The notes: generated from the letters alone by a model not told the origin. Counted from the stretch's first letter, positions 35,832-46,318 are shown. The stretch: 64,000 nucleotides of DNA from Novosphingobium sp. Chol11 (GCA_945906105.1 CAMDQO010000008.1:1-64000), one strand, 5' to 3'. Program-made: numbers and translations.

Positions 35832-36497
35832 ATGAAACTTGGCGGGTTGCTGGCTATGGCCAGCGCCATGGCGCTTGCCGCTTGCGGCCCGGCAAAGCCG
35901 GCCAAGTTGCCGCCGCCGCCGCCGCCACCGCCGCCTCCCAAGGCGATTGTTATACCGCCCAAGCCCTATCCGCCGAACAACTCCTCACCCGTGTTAACCT
36001 CGCCAAAGCTGGGTTCGGATGGCCTGTATGTCAGCCCCAATCGCAATATCACCACGGCGCAGACTACGTGGAACCTGCGCGCGGCCTATAATGTGGCGGC
36101 GCTGAACTGCTTTGGTCCGGCGAATCTTGAAATTCTGCCCAGCTACAAGTTATTTCTCAAGGCCCATGCCAAAGGGCTGACGGCGGCTAACCGCAAGGTC
36201 GATACTGAATTCAAGGGCAAGTATGGCACGCGCTTCATCCCGCCGCGCGAAAAGTATATGACCGAGGTCTATAACCATTTTGCTATGCCGCCCACGCTGC
36301 CGCATTTTTGCGAAGCGGTGGTGGCGATGAGCAAGGATGCTAAGCTGATCAAGCCAGCCGAGCTTGATCAGTTTTCAGCACGAGTCCTGCCCAGCATCGA
36401 GATCGTATTTGACGATTTCTACCGCCGTTATGACAAGTACAAGCTGGATCTGGACGACTGGAACAGCAAGTTCGGACCGCTCGTTCAGACGAAGTAG
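35832..36497 (+). CDS. Lipoprotein of unknown function
   Basis: 221 residues. The signal peptide ends in a lipobox LAAC with Cys18 as the lipidated residue, followed by PAKPAKLP and a run of about ten prolines that probably spans the periplasm. The rest is a soluble domain with a WNLRAAYNVAALNC start and CEAVVAMS further on, and no recognised family beyond sphingomonad hypotheticals. The frame is open from 35760; I chose the ATG at 35832 because a GAGG lies 6 nt before it and it gives a normal signal peptide. Confidence 0.7.
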   Translation: MKLGGLLAMASAMALAACGPAKPAKLPPPPPPPPPPKAIVIPPKPYPPNNSSPVLTSPKLGSDGLYVSPNRNITTAQTTWNLRAAYNVAALNCFGPANLEILPSYKLFLKAHAKGLTAANRKVDTEFKGKYGTRFIPPREKYMTEVYNHFAMPPTLPHFCEAVVAMSKDAKLIKPAELDQFSARVLPSIEIVFDDFYRRYDKYKLDLDDWNSKFGPLVQTK

Positions 36498-36644
36498 CCG
36501 CTAGGCTCCCGCGGACTGGCGGAACTTAGTGCTTTCATGGGGCTGCCCACTTCGTTAAGGGGATGGTTCGTTGCGGACAGTCTTTGTCTGCACCTGTCTG
36601 CATTCGCAGGCCGAGTTGGGGCTATCCTCAGCCACACTCCACCC

Positions 36645-36670
36645 CCGCTCAGCCTGAGCTTGTCAAAGGC
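36645..36670. repeat. Fragment of a third dispersed repeat family
   Basis: The GCTCAGCCTGAGC core with CTTGTCAAAGG is the half-site of a sphingomonad palindromic repeat (usual form CTTCGACAAGCTCAGG). Only one half is present, in the 213-bp gap before obgE, which otherwise shows nothing notable. Confidence 0.5.
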
Positions 36671-36701
36671 CAGAGGCGACATTCGTCCAACAATCGGCTA
36701 A

Positions 36702-37763
<1,062 letters not shown>

Positions 37764-37822
37764 TCTGATGGCGTTGGAACAGGCTCTTCAACCGAGCCAC
37801 TTTTTCCCCTAAGCCCCGCAGC

Positions 37823-38968
37823 ATGCTCATTACCTGCCTTGCCGATCTTGCTGATAAAACCACTTGCCCGCGTCTTGTGATCAAGGTCGGCTCGTCGTTG
37901 CTCGTCGGAAAGGACGGCCCGCGCCGTGCCTGGATCGAGGCTTTGATCGCCGAGATTGCTGCGGCGCGCACGCGCGGACAGGATATCATCGTCGTCAGTT
38001 CAGGCGCGATTGCACTGGGTGCGGCAACCTTGAAGCTCGACAAGGGCGGACGCGGCAGTTTGGCCGACGCCCAAGCCGCTGCCGCCGTCGGCCAGATTGC
38101 GCTTTCCGGGTTGTGGGCTGAACTACTCGCCAAGCACGGGCTAACCGCTGCGCAGCTGCTGCTCACCCTCGATGATCTTGAGGACCGCCGCCGCTATCTG
38201 AACGCCACCGCTACGCTCACCCGTCTGCTCGATGCCGGCGCGGTGCCAGTGGTCAATGAGAATGACAGCGTCGCCACACAGGAAATCCGCTTTGGCGATA
38301 ATGACCGGCTGGCTGCTCGGGTGGCGCAAGCAGCGCGGGCCTCTGCCGTGCTGCTGCTCTCCGATGTGGACGGTCTTTATGATCGCAATCCGGCCGATCC
38401 TGCGGCAAAGCTGCTGCCTTTGGTAAAAGGCGTCACGGCGGAAATTCATGCCATGGCCGATAGCGGCTCTGCTTCCGGGCTTGGTTCAGGCGGTATGACT
38501 TCAAAGCTGCAAGCCGCCGAAATCGCTGAGCGGGCGGGGATCGCGCTAGTGATTGCCAATGGCACGCATGAAGCGCCGATGGCTCGGGTGATGCAAGCGG
38601 GAATTGGCACTCTGTTCCTGCCACATCCCGGCAAGAATGGGCGCAAAGCGGCGGCGCGCAAGGCGTGGCTGGGTGGACGGCTTCGGCTTAAAGGCGCGCT
38701 GGTGATTGATGCTGGTGCGGCCAAAGCGCTGGACGGCGGATCGAGCTTGCTGGCGATGGGTGTCAGTCAGGTTGAAGGCGAATTTCTACGCGGCGATGCC
38801 GTGGCGATCCGCGATGGCGCGGGCGTGGTGATCGCGCATGGCCTTGCCGAATATGATGCTGGTGAATGCGCGGCGCTGATCGGCAAGCACAGCCGCGATC
38901 ATGCCGATCTGCTCGGCTATGCGCCGCGTTCGGCAATTGTTCACCGCGATCAGCTGGTCCTGCTGTGA
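37823..38968 (+). CDS. proB: Glutamate 5-kinase
   Basis: A 381-residue enzyme catalysing the first step of proline synthesis. The amino-acid kinase domain starts LVIKVGSSLLV, has VSSGAIALGA, NENDSVATQEIRFGDND, and GGMTSKLQAAEIAERAG. A PUA domain follows from about residue 285 (GALVIDAGAAKAL). The start ATG is at 37823 with MLITCLADLADK before the conserved part. It overlaps the next gene by 4 nt (GTGA). Confidence 0.95.
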   Translation: MLITCLADLADKTTCPRLVIKVGSSLLVGKDGPRRAWIEALIAEIAAARTRGQDIIVVSSGAIALGAATLKLDKGGRGSLADAQAAAAVGQIALSGLWAELLAKHGLTAAQLLLTLDDLEDRRRYLNATATLTRLLDAGAVPVVNENDSVATQEIRFGDNDRLAARVAQAARASAVLLLSDVDGLYDRNPADPAAKLLPLVKGVTAEIHAMADSGSASGLGSGGMTSKLQAAEIAERAGIALVIANGTHEAPMARVMQAGIGTLFLPHPGKNGRKAAARKAWLGGRLRLKGALVIDAGAAKALDGGSSLLAMGVSQVEGEFLRGDAVAIRDGAGVVIAHGLAEYDAGECAALIGKHSRDHADLLGYAPRSAIVHRDQLVLL

Positions 38969-39888
38969 CGACAGATGGACTGATCGCCGTCACCGGCGCG
39001 ACTGGCTTTGTCGGTCAGGCGCTGCTTGACCGGGCGGTAAAGGCGAAAATTCCGGTCCACGCACTGGTACGAAATCCACAGCAATTACGCCATGGTATCA
39101 ACTGGATCACCGGTGATCTTGGCGATGCTGATGCACTGGCTCAGATGATGCAAGGTGCTGAGGCGGTGATCCATGTGGCGGGCGTGGTCAACACACCCGA
39201 TCCGGCGCAGTTCGAGGCGGGCAATGTCAGCGGCACACTGGCAGTGATCGAAGCGGCGGTGAAAGCGGGCGTGCCGCGACTGGTTTTCGTCTCCTCGCTC
39301 TCGGCGCGGGAGCCGGATCTTTCGGCCTATGGGGCTTCAAAGGCGCGAGCGGAAAAGCTGGTCATGGCCAGCGGGCTGGATTGGACCATTGTGCGTCCTC
39401 CGGCGATCTATGGCTTCCGTGACAAGGATATGTTCGAGCTGTTCCGCGCGGCAAAGTGGGGACTGGTGCCGATGCCGCCTAAGCATGGCCGCGCTTCCTA
39501 CATCCATGTCGACGATCTTGCCCGATTGCTGCTGGCGTTGCTTCCGGGCGGCGAAGCGGTGACGGGGCAAATATTAGAGCCTGACGACGGCAAGCCTGCT
39601 GGCTGGAGCCACCGCGAGATTGGCCGGGCTATCGGCTGGGCCATGGGACGCCGTCCGTGGGTGCTACACTTGCCGGGGCGGGCACTGCGCGTGGCTGCGC
39701 GGGCCGACAAGGCGTTTCGTGGGTCGCGCGCCAAGCTTTCGGCAGATCGCGTCGGCTATATGCTCCACCCGGACTGGGTGGTGAGCGATGAGGCACGCGT
39801 GCCCGAAGCCCTGTGGATGCCCAAGGTGCCAACGCGCGAGGGACTGCGCGCCACAGCGAAATGGTATCGCGAGGCGGGCTGGCTTTAA
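38965..39888 (+). CDS. Atypical SDR, NAD(P)-dependent epimerase/dehydratase family
   Basis: A 307-residue Rossmann protein starting at a GTG that overlaps the proB stop. NAD-binding VTGATGFVGQALL is at 9-21, and the active-site Tyr-Lys pair is Y122-x3-K126 in AYGASKARAEK. It resembles NDUFA9-like or ladderane-type atypical SDRs, whose substrates are mostly unknown. Co-translation with proB suggests co-expression rather than shared metabolism. Its end overlaps the convergent gene by 4 nt. Confidence 0.8.
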   Translation: MTTDGLIAVTGATGFVGQALLDRAVKAKIPVHALVRNPQQLRHGINWITGDLGDADALAQMMQGAEAVIHVAGVVNTPDPAQFEAGNVSGTLAVIEAAVKAGVPRLVFVSSLSAREPDLSAYGASKARAEKLVMASGLDWTIVRPPAIYGFRDKDMFELFRAAKWGLVPMPPKHGRASYIHVDDLARLLLALLPGGEAVTGQILEPDDGKPAGWSHREIGRAIGWAMGRRPWVLHLPGRALRVAARADKAFRGSRAKLSADRVGYMLHPDWVVSDEARVPEALWMPKVPTREGLRATAKWYREAGWL

Positions 39889-40094
39889 TCTTCCTCGGGA
39901 AGCAGTGCTTTGATCCGCGTCATCAGCACCTGAATCCGCTCAGCCGCTTCGGTGTAGGTCTGCACTTCGGCGCGATTGCTGTTGCCGCGCGCTTCCTTGG
40001 CGATATCGAGATAGCCTTCCATGTCGAGCTCAAGGGCATCGACAAGCATCTCGGCTTCATCCTGGGTGAGCTTCAGTTCGATAGGCTGTGACAT
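39885..40094 (-). CDS. Small conserved hypothetical protein
   Basis: A 69-residue soluble, acidic protein, predicted mostly helical (LTQDEAEMLVDALELDMEGY and AERIQVLMTRIKALLPEED). No motif or domain recognised. It lies 67 nt upstream of the end of cysH but runs in the same direction downstream of it, so it may be the last gene of the sulfur operon. Convergent overlap with the SDR gene. Confidence 0.6.
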   Translation of the reverse strand: MSQPIELKLTQDEAEMLVDALELDMEGYLDIAKEARGNSNRAEVQTYTEAAERIQVLMTRIKALLPEED

Positions 40095-40161
40095 GCGGAC
40101 CTCTGTGATGAATATGGCGCGGCCCTAATGCGAAGAGCAGGGGGAACGCAACCGGCTTTTA

Positions 40162-40971
40162 TCAGAAAACCGGATCATAACCCGGTGGCAGATCGCTGTC
40201 GGTATCGGGAACGCCGGGGGCGTGGATGCCGCATTCGGTCTTGTCCCAGCCCTTCCAGCGGCCCGAACGCGGGTCTTCGCCCGGTGCAACGCGCGTAGTG
40301 CAGGGCGAGCAGCCGATCGAGGGGTAGCCTTCGGCCACCAGCGGGTGCGTGGGCAGATCATGCTCGGCAATATAAGCGGCGAGATCTTCGGGTGACCAAT
40401 CAGCCAGCGGGTTGATCTTGAGGCGGCCCTGCGCATCGCTGCGATCAATCTCGAAGCGCGGCAGGCCCGTGCGAGTGCTGGACTGGAAGCCTTTGCGCCC
40501 GGTAATCGTCGCATCGAAGCCATCCAGCGCACTGGCGAGCGGGATCACCTTGCGGATTTCGCAGCAGCCATCTGGATCGAAAGACCAACGCAGGCCGTTG
40601 CCATCGCGCTTTTCCAGCACTTCGGCATCAGGGGTGAGATTGCGCACGCCGGTTAGGCCCAGCCGCTCGATCAGCAGGTCGCGATAGGCGAGCGTCTCAG
40701 GGAAGTGCTTACCGGTTTCAAGGAACAGCACGGGCGTTGCCGGATCGATCTGCGCCACCAGATGCAGCAGCACCGCGCTTTCTGCGCCGAAGCTGGAAAC
40801 AACTGCGACATCCCCGGCAATCCGCTCACTGAGCACCGTGGCGAGCATCTCGCTGGTGCTCATGCCCTTGTGCAGGCGGTTGAGACGCACGGCATCGGCC
40901 TCGTTGAAACGCGGTCCGGTGTCGATGCGATCGACTGTTCGCACAGTTTCAGCCTTGTTACTTACCGGCAT
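40162..40971 (-). CDS. cysH: Adenylyl-sulfate (APS) reductase, [4Fe-4S] CysH type
   Basis: A 269-residue thioredoxin/glutathione-linked reductase making sulfite. Cluster cysteines are C136-C137 (GCCEIRK) and C221, C224 (GCSPC); these mark the APS-reducing, iron-sulfur subgroup rather than the PAPS enzyme. The catalytic Cys is C247 in KTECGIH. The P-loop-like SSFGAESAVLL is at 59-69. The start is ATG 40971, overlapping the DUF934 gene by 14 nt; a longer frame upstream is not used. Fifth gene of the cobA-cysH operon. Confidence 0.92.
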   Translation of the reverse strand: MPVSNKAETVRTVDRIDTGPRFNEADAVRLNRLHKGMSTSEMLATVLSERIAGDVAVVSSFGAESAVLLHLVAQIDPATPVLFLETGKHFPETLAYRDLLIERLGLTGVRNLTPDAEVLEKRDGNGLRWSFDPDGCCEIRKVIPLASALDGFDATITGRKGFQSSTRTGLPRFEIDRSDAQGRLKINPLADWSPEDLAAYIAEHDLPTHPLVAEGYPSIGCSPCTTRVAPGEDPRSGRWKGWDKTECGIHAPGVPDTDSDLPPGYDPVF

Positions 40972-41392
40972 GACGTTTCGCCCAGATGGGCAGGCGGCCA
41001 TCAGTGGTCGGCTGATAAACCTCGGCATAACGTGCCAGTGCTGCTTCGGCATCGGCGGCATTGATCTCACGCTCGGGGGCGAAGCTGTCAAAGCCGCAGC
41101 GGCGCATATTCGAAAGCTGGTCGACCAGCACATCGCCTACCGCGCGCAGTTCACCATCATAGCCAGCTTCGCGCAGAATTCGCGCCGCCGAATAACCACG
41201 GCCATCACCGAAACCAGGGAAGTTGACCTCCACCAGCTTGATACGGCTCAGGAAAGGCAGCAGATCGCGGGCATCGTCACCCGGCTCGATCCGCACAGCA
41301 GAGGCATTGGTCTGTTCGCCAAAGCTGTCAACAGTTACCGCTGGATCGCCCACGGGCTCATCGCTGCGGAAGCGGTATTGGGTCTCAACCAT
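40958..41392 (-). CDS. DUF934 protein of the sulfur operon
   Basis: A 144-residue protein of the DUF934 family, regularly found between cysI and cysH in alpha- and betaproteobacteria. Typical stretch: LVEVNFPGFGDGRGYSAARIL. It has no catalytic motif and is presumed to help sulfite reductase or APS reductase. The start at 41392 overlaps the cysI end by 8 nt, so the genes are translationally coupled. Confidence 0.85.
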   Translation of the reverse strand: MVETQYRFRSDEPVGDPAVTVDSFGEQTNASAVRIEPGDDARDLLPFLSRIKLVEVNFPGFGDGRGYSAARILREAGYDGELRAVGDVLVDQLSNMRRCGFDSFAPEREINAADAEAALARYAEVYQPTTDGRLPIWAKRHAGK

Positions 41393-43049
41393 GCGCTGGC
41401 TCCCCATTCTGGGTAGTTTTGGGGGCGTAAATCGCTTCCTTGAACGGGGCCATGCCGACACGGCGGTAAGTATCGAGGAAGCGCTCCTCGCCTTGCTTGT
41501 GGGCGAGATAGACTTCGGTCGCCTTCTCAATGGCATCCACCACGCCGTCCTCGTCGAAACCGGGGCCGGTTATGGTCCCGAGCGAAGTGTCCGCACCCTC
41601 GCTGCCGCCGAGCAGCAGCTGGTAGTTCTCCACGCCCTTGCGATCGACACCCAGAATACCGATGTGGCCCGCATGATGGTGGCCGCAGGCATTGATGCAG
41701 CCCGAAATCTTGAGCTTGAGCTCGCCGATCTCTTCAGCCTTGGCGGCAAAGCGTTCAGAAATCTTCTGCGCCACGGGGATCGAACGGGCATTGGCGAGGC
41801 TGCAATAATCAAGACCGGGGCAGGCGATGATGTCGCCAATCTGATCAAGGTTTGCCGTGCCAAGACCAGCGGCATCCAGCTTTTGCCACAGCGCGTAGAG
41901 GTCAGCCTTTTTCACATGCGGCAGGACGATGTTCTGAGCGTGCGTGACGCGCAGCTCATCAAATGCATATTCTTTCGCAAGATCGGCCATCAGGCGGATC
42001 TGATCAGAGCTGGCGTCACCTGGAATTCCGCCAATTGGCTTCAGGCTGATTGTAGCGGCGATGTAACCGGCTTGCTTATGGGTTACGCAGTTGTTGTCCA
42101 CCCACAAGGCAAAGTCGGGGTCCGAACGGTCCACTTGGTCCGGAACCCCGACTTCGAAAGCGGGATCGGCGAAGTGCGCCTTGATCCGCTCCAGTTCGGC
42201 AATCGGTGGCTCGATATTCTGCGTCAGCAGGTGGGCGAATTCCGCCTCAACCTGGGAAGTATATGCTTCTTTTCCAATCTCATGGACAAGGATCTTGATA
42301 CGCGCTTTATACTTATTGTCGCGGCGACCATAGCGGTTGTACACCCGCAGGCAGGCCTCGAAATAGGTGATGAACTGATCGAGCGGCACGAAGCCATTGA
42401 TCAGCGGGGCAATCATCGGGGTGCGGCCCATGCCGCCGCCGACATAGAAGGCGCAGCCCAGCTCACCCGCCGCATTGCGCACGATCTGCACACCGATATC
42501 ATGCAGTCGCATCGCTGCCCGGTCGGTGTCAGCAGCAATCACCGCGATCTTGAACTTGCGCGGCAGGAAGTTGAATTCCGGGTGAAAGGTGCTCCACTGG
42601 CGGATCAGTTCGGCATAGGGGCGCGGATCGACGAGCTCGTCGGCGGCAGCACCGGCATATTGATCCGATGTGGTGTTGCGGATGCAATTGCCGCTGGTCT
42701 GGATGGCGTGCATCTCAACCGTGGCAAGATCGGCAAGGATATCAGGGGCTTCATCCAGCTTTATCCAGTTGTACTGGATGTTCTGCCGGGTGGTGAAGTG
42801 GCCATAGCCGCGATCATATTTGTCGGCGATATCGCCCAGCATCCGCATTTGCGCCGAGCTTAGCGTGCCATAAGGCACCGCAACGCGCAGCATATAGGCA
42901 TGGAGCTGGAGATAGAGGCCGTTCATTAGCCGCAAGGGGCGAAATTGCTCCTCGCTCATGGAGCCATCAAGACGGCGGCGTGTCTGGTCGCGAAAATCGG
43001 CGACGCGGGCATCGACCAGTGCCTGGTCGTAAGTGTCATACTGGTACAT
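41385..43049 (-). CDS. cysI: Sulfite reductase, siroheme- and [4Fe-4S]-containing
   Basis: A 554-residue enzyme reducing sulfite to sulfide with six electrons. Cluster and siroheme ligands are C410, C416 (ACPGLDYC), C451 and C455 (GCINAC). The siroheme-binding arginine/lysine blocks FTTRQNIQYNW and NTTSDQ-like regions are also present. It is close to ferredoxin-dependent sulfite/nitrite reductases, so the donor could be a ferredoxin such as that at 9398, or a CysJ elsewhere. The TGATG overlap with DUF2849 points to the start at 43049. Nitrite cannot be excluded as a substrate, but neighbours fix sulfite as most likely. Confidence 0.9.
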   Translation of the reverse strand: MYQYDTYDQALVDARVADFRDQTRRRLDGSMSEEQFRPLRLMNGLYLQLHAYMLRVAVPYGTLSSAQMRMLGDIADKYDRGYGHFTTRQNIQYNWIKLDEAPDILADLATVEMHAIQTSGNCIRNTTSDQYAGAAADELVDPRPYAELIRQWSTFHPEFNFLPRKFKIAVIAADTDRAAMRLHDIGVQIVRNAAGELGCAFYVGGGMGRTPMIAPLINGFVPLDQFITYFEACLRVYNRYGRRDNKYKARIKILVHEIGKEAYTSQVEAEFAHLLTQNIEPPIAELERIKAHFADPAFEVGVPDQVDRSDPDFALWVDNNCVTHKQAGYIAATISLKPIGGIPGDASSDQIRLMADLAKEYAFDELRVTHAQNIVLPHVKKADLYALWQKLDAAGLGTANLDQIGDIIACPGLDYCSLANARSIPVAQKISERFAAKAEEIGELKLKISGCINACGHHHAGHIGILGVDRKGVENYQLLLGGSEGADTSLGTITGPGFDEDGVVDAIEKATEVYLAHKQGEERFLDTYRRVGMAPFKEAIYAPKTTQNGEPAHG

Positions 43050-43345
43050 CAGATCACCCACATGCCGGCGTCAGCGTCGGCGGGCTTGAGGGAAAGGTCG
43101 AGGCGAACGGTGGGGCCAAGCGCACGGATGCGGTCTTTGATATGGGCGGGGCGGATGCCATCGGGACTGAGCTCGCCATCGATGACATAGGCGCTGACAA
43201 CGCGGCGCGCGGCCTGCTCGGTGGCAATGATAGCTTCACCATGCTCGCCCACATCGGCGGCATCGGCGACATGTAGTGACCAAATGGAACCGTCCCACCA
43301 GGTAACGGCGCCACTTTTCAGGTCATTTCCGGTAACAATTTTCAC
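43049..43345 (-). CDS. DUF2849 protein of the sulfur operon
   Basis: A 98-residue protein of the DUF2849 family, a small partner found next to cysI in alphaproteobacteria. It has WDGSIWSLHVADA and ARRVVSAYVID as family marks and no catalytic signature. It overlaps cobA by 4 nt and cysI by one base, so it is coupled to both. Confidence 0.85.
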   Translation of the reverse strand: MKIVTGNDLKSGAVTWWDGSIWSLHVADAADVGEHGEAIIATEQAARRVVSAYVIDGELSPDGIRPAHIKDRIRALGPTVRLDLSLKPADADAGMWVI

Positions 43346-44112
43346 TCGCTAACCTCCAGCGCAAAACTGCGCAGTTCGACTTCATTCAGGCCTGCGACCT
43401 CGCCAATGATGATGAGCGCGGGGCTTTTGACTTTCTCGCCCGTCACCTGTGCCGCGAGGCCAGCAAGCGGCCCACGCAGCACACGCATTTCGGGGCGACT
43501 GGCATTCTCAATCACCGCAATGGGAACTTCGGGGGCAAGGCCATCAGCGATCAGTTTTTCGGCAATCGCCTCTGCCGTGGCGACGCCCATGTAGATCACC
43601 AGCGTGCGGCCCTTGCCAGCGAGGCCTGACCAGTCCTGCTCGGTCAATCCCTTGCACTGACCGGCGACGAAAGTGACAATACTTGCGCGGTCGCGGTGGG
43701 TGAGGGGAATCTGGGCTGCTGCCGCTGCGCCAATCGCGGCGCTGATGCCGGGAACGACTTCTACCGGCACACCGGCAGCGCGCGCCGCCTCGGCCTCTTC
43801 GCCGCCGCGCCCGAAAATGAAGGGATCGCCGCCCTTCAGACGCACAACATCGCGGCCCAAGAGCGCCTCACGCACCAGCAAGTCGTTGATCTCGCTCTGC
43901 GGCATGGTGTGACGCGCACGGCGCTTGGCGACCGAGATCAGGCGTGCCGAGGGCTTGGCCATGGCAAGGATCGAAGGATCGACCAATCCGTCATGGACGA
44001 TCAACCCGGCCTGCATGATCAGCCGCGCAGCGCGCAGGGTCAGCAGATCGGGATCGCCGGGTCCGGCACCGACCAGATGGATCGTGCCGACAGATGGGGC
44101 AGAATTGCTCAT
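43342..44112 (-). CDS. cobA: Uroporphyrinogen-III C-methyltransferase (siroheme synthesis)
   Basis: A 256-residue SUMT enzyme adding two methyls to uroporphyrinogen III to give precorrin-2, the siroheme precursor. The glycine-rich VGAGPGDPDLLTLRAAR, VRLKGGDPFIFGRGGEE and VVPGISAAIG motifs are typical. It lacks the oxidase/ferrochelatase half of E. coli CysG, which must be encoded elsewhere. First gene of the operon; the promoter should lie in the 58 bp before it. Confidence 0.93.
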   Translation of the reverse strand: MSNSAPSVGTIHLVGAGPGDPDLLTLRAARLIMQAGLIVHDGLVDPSILAMAKPSARLISVAKRRARHTMPQSEINDLLVREALLGRDVVRLKGGDPFIFGRGGEEAEAARAAGVPVEVVPGISAAIGAAAAAQIPLTHRDRASIVTFVAGQCKGLTEQDWSGLAGKGRTLVIYMGVATAEAIAEKLIADGLAPEVPIAVIENASRPEMRVLRGPLAGLAAQVTGEKVKSPALIIIGEVAGLNEVELRSFALEVSE

Positions 44113-44170
44113 GCCGTCGCATGTGGTCTGGCCAGCAGCGAATTGCCAGTGAGAATGGCTTTGCAGGGAC

Positions 44171-45070
44171 TTAGGTCAGCTTTTCATCAACTGGTTTGGG
44201 GCTTGCCGGCCAGTCCTTCACCCGGATCTCGCGCTGCGGATAGGGAATGCGGATACCCTGCTCACGGAAGATGTGCCACAGCCGTTTTAGCACGTCTGAA
44301 CGCACATCACCGATGCCGTCTTCGGGGTCATCAATCCATATCTGGATTTCGAACTGGATGGCACTGTCGCCAAATGCGGTGAGCCAGACCGTAGGTGGCG
44401 GCACTTGCAGCACACGCGGCGTTTCGCGCGCGGCGCGTAGCATCAGTTCTTCGGCAAGCTCGATATCGGTGCCATAATCGACCCCTATTGGCACCTTGAG
44501 CCGCACGTCGCGCGAACTGTAGGACCAATTCTCCACCTGATTGATCATCAACATTTCGTTGGGAATGAGGTATTCGGTCTTGTCGCGGGTGATCACCGAA
44601 ATGGCGCGAATACCGATCTTTTTGACCTGACCAACGGTGCCAGGGGTGCCACTGACTGCGATGACATCGCCCGGCTTGATTGAGCGGTCCATCAACAGGA
44701 TGATCCCCGCGAGCAGATTGCCGAAGGTCTTTTGCAGGCCAAAGCCGATGGCAAGGCCGAAAGCGCCGGAAAACACGGTGAGCGCAGTCAGATCAATTCC
44801 CAGAATGTCGATGCCGAACAGCAAGCAGATCACCCAGACGGCAATGCCGACCAGCTTTTCGCCAAGCAATTGCTCTGTGGCATCCATCCGCGTTACCCGG
44901 CGGAACAAGTGACGCACGCCGACGCTGGTCAGCCGCGCAACGACGATGATGCCCGCCACGACAATCGCCACCACCAGCGCGCGATAGAGCGAAATGCGGG
45001 TCGAGCCATAAGTGAAACCGAACGCATCGAGATGGGCAACCACGTCACTGATACTGCTCTGAACGCTCAT
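44171..45070 (-). CDS. Small-conductance mechanosensitive channel (MscS family)
   Basis: A 299-residue protein with three N-terminal membrane helices (about 27-47, 72-92 and 95-118), the last being the pore helix with GAFGLAIGFGLQKTFGNLLAG. The beta domain has NWSYSSRDVRLKVPIGVDYG and the C-terminal alpha/beta part ends near IPYPQREIRV. It releases ions under hypo-osmotic stress. Its start overlaps the metC-like stop (ATGA), so it is the last gene of the sseA operon. Confidence 0.9.
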   Translation of the reverse strand: MSVQSSISDVVAHLDAFGFTYGSTRISLYRALVVAIVVAGIIVVARLTSVGVRHLFRRVTRMDATEQLLGEKLVGIAVWVICLLFGIDILGIDLTALTVFSGAFGLAIGFGLQKTFGNLLAGIILLMDRSIKPGDVIAVSGTPGTVGQVKKIGIRAISVITRDKTEYLIPNEMLMINQVENWSYSSRDVRLKVPIGVDYGTDIELAEELMLRAARETPRVLQVPPPTVWLTAFGDSAIQFEIQIWIDDPEDGIGDVRSDVLKRLWHIFREQGIRIPYPQREIRVKDWPASPKPVDEKLT

Positions 45071-46317
45071 GCCGCGTTCCAGCAGACGAGCGCCTGTTCG
45101 AGGTCGGCTATCAGATCACCGGCGTCTTCCAAACCGATGGAAAGGCGCACGGCAAAGCGATCAGCCTTGTTCATTCCTGCCAGCGGCCATGCGGTAGCAG
45201 AGCGCAGGCCTGCAGGATCGACCGGGGTCACTAGGCTCTCAAAGCCGCCCCAGCTATAGCCAATGCCAAACAGTTTCAGGGCATCGATAAAGGCATCACG
45301 TGCCGCCGCATCCTTGCCCTTGAGCACGAAGCTGAACAGGCCGCAGCCACCCGTGAAATCGCGCAGCCACACAGCGTGGCCGGGCGATCCGGGGAGCATT
45401 GGACAGAGTACGCGGGCCACTTCGGGGCGCTTTTCAAGCCAAGCGGCGATGGCAAGCGCGCTCGCGGTTTCGCGCTCCAGCCGCATGGCGATGGTCCGCA
45501 AGCCGCGCAGCGCCAGTGAAGCATCGTCTGGCGAGACGACTTGCCCGGTTTGCTGCGCGGTGCGGCGCAGCTTGGCATAGAGCTCCGCGCCGGCGCTGGC
45601 GCTGCCCATCATCAGATCGGAATGGCCGCCAACGTGCTTGGTCAGGCTCATCACCGATATATCCGCACCATGTGCCAGTGCGGTGAAGCCGAGCGGGCTG
45701 GCCCAGGTGTTGTCGATGATCGAGACGATGCCGCGCGCCCGTGCCGCTGCGCAAAGCGCCGGAATGTCCTGCACTTCCATCGTCAGACTTCCGGGCGATT
45801 CGAGCAGAACAGCCCGCGTTTTGTCGCAGCAGGCCGCAGCAAATGCCGCCGGATCAACAGGATCGAACCAGCGCGTTACGATGCCCATCTCGGCCAGCAG
45901 ACCGCAGGCAATGGCGCGGCTTGGCTCATAGGCATTGTCGGTCATCAGCAGCACATCGCCCGGCCGCAGCGCCGTCAACAGCGCACCGGCAATTGCGGCA
46001 ACGCCCGAGGGATAAAGCATGGTGCCGAAGGCGCCGGGTTCAAGCTGCGTCAAGGCATCGGCCAGCGCCCACTGGCTTGGTGAGCCGCGGCGGCCATAGA
46101 AGAAGCGGCCGTCCTCGTTGTGCTTTGGTCCCTGCTTGAGCGCAGCTGTATCAGGGTAAAGATGCGTGCTCGCACGCCAGATCGGCGGGCTGACGACGGC
46201 TCCGGGATGATCAGGAGTACCGGTCCAGTGCGGTTTTCTGCCAAGATGGGTAAGGCGGGTGAACAGGGAAAGACTGGTGAGCAGGGAAAGGCTGCCCGGT
46301 TTTTTGTTATCGCTCAT
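45067..46317 (-). CDS. metC: Cystathionine beta-lyase-like PLP enzyme
   Basis: A 416-residue Cys/Met metabolism enzyme of the gamma family. The PLP-binding lysine is in SLTKHVGG, with YPSGVAAIAGALLT and DNTWASP earlier (DNTWASPLGF is the usual family block). It cleaves cystathionine to homocysteine, pyruvate and ammonia. The N-terminal 25 residues before the family core include a short hydrophobic stretch (SLSLLTSLSLF). Start ATG 46317, one base away from the sseA stop. Confidence in exact specificity is moderate because other members act as O-acetylhomoserine enzymes. Confidence 0.85.
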   Translation of the reverse strand: MSDNKKPGSLSLLTSLSLFTRLTHLGRKPHWTGTPDHPGAVVSPPIWRASTHLYPDTAALKQGPKHNEDGRFFYGRRGSPSQWALADALTQLEPGAFGTMLYPSGVAAIAGALLTALRPGDVLLMTDNAYEPSRAIACGLLAEMGIVTRWFDPVDPAAFAAACCDKTRAVLLESPGSLTMEVQDIPALCAAARARGIVSIIDNTWASPLGFTALAHGADISVMSLTKHVGGHSDLMMGSASAGAELYAKLRRTAQQTGQVVSPDDASLALRGLRTIAMRLERETASALAIAAWLEKRPEVARVLCPMLPGSPGHAVWLRDFTGGCGLFSFVLKGKDAAARDAFIDALKLFGIGYSWGGFESLVTPVDPAGLRSATAWPLAGMNKADRFAVRLSIGLEDAGDLIADLEQALVCWNAA

Positions 46318-46318
46318 G

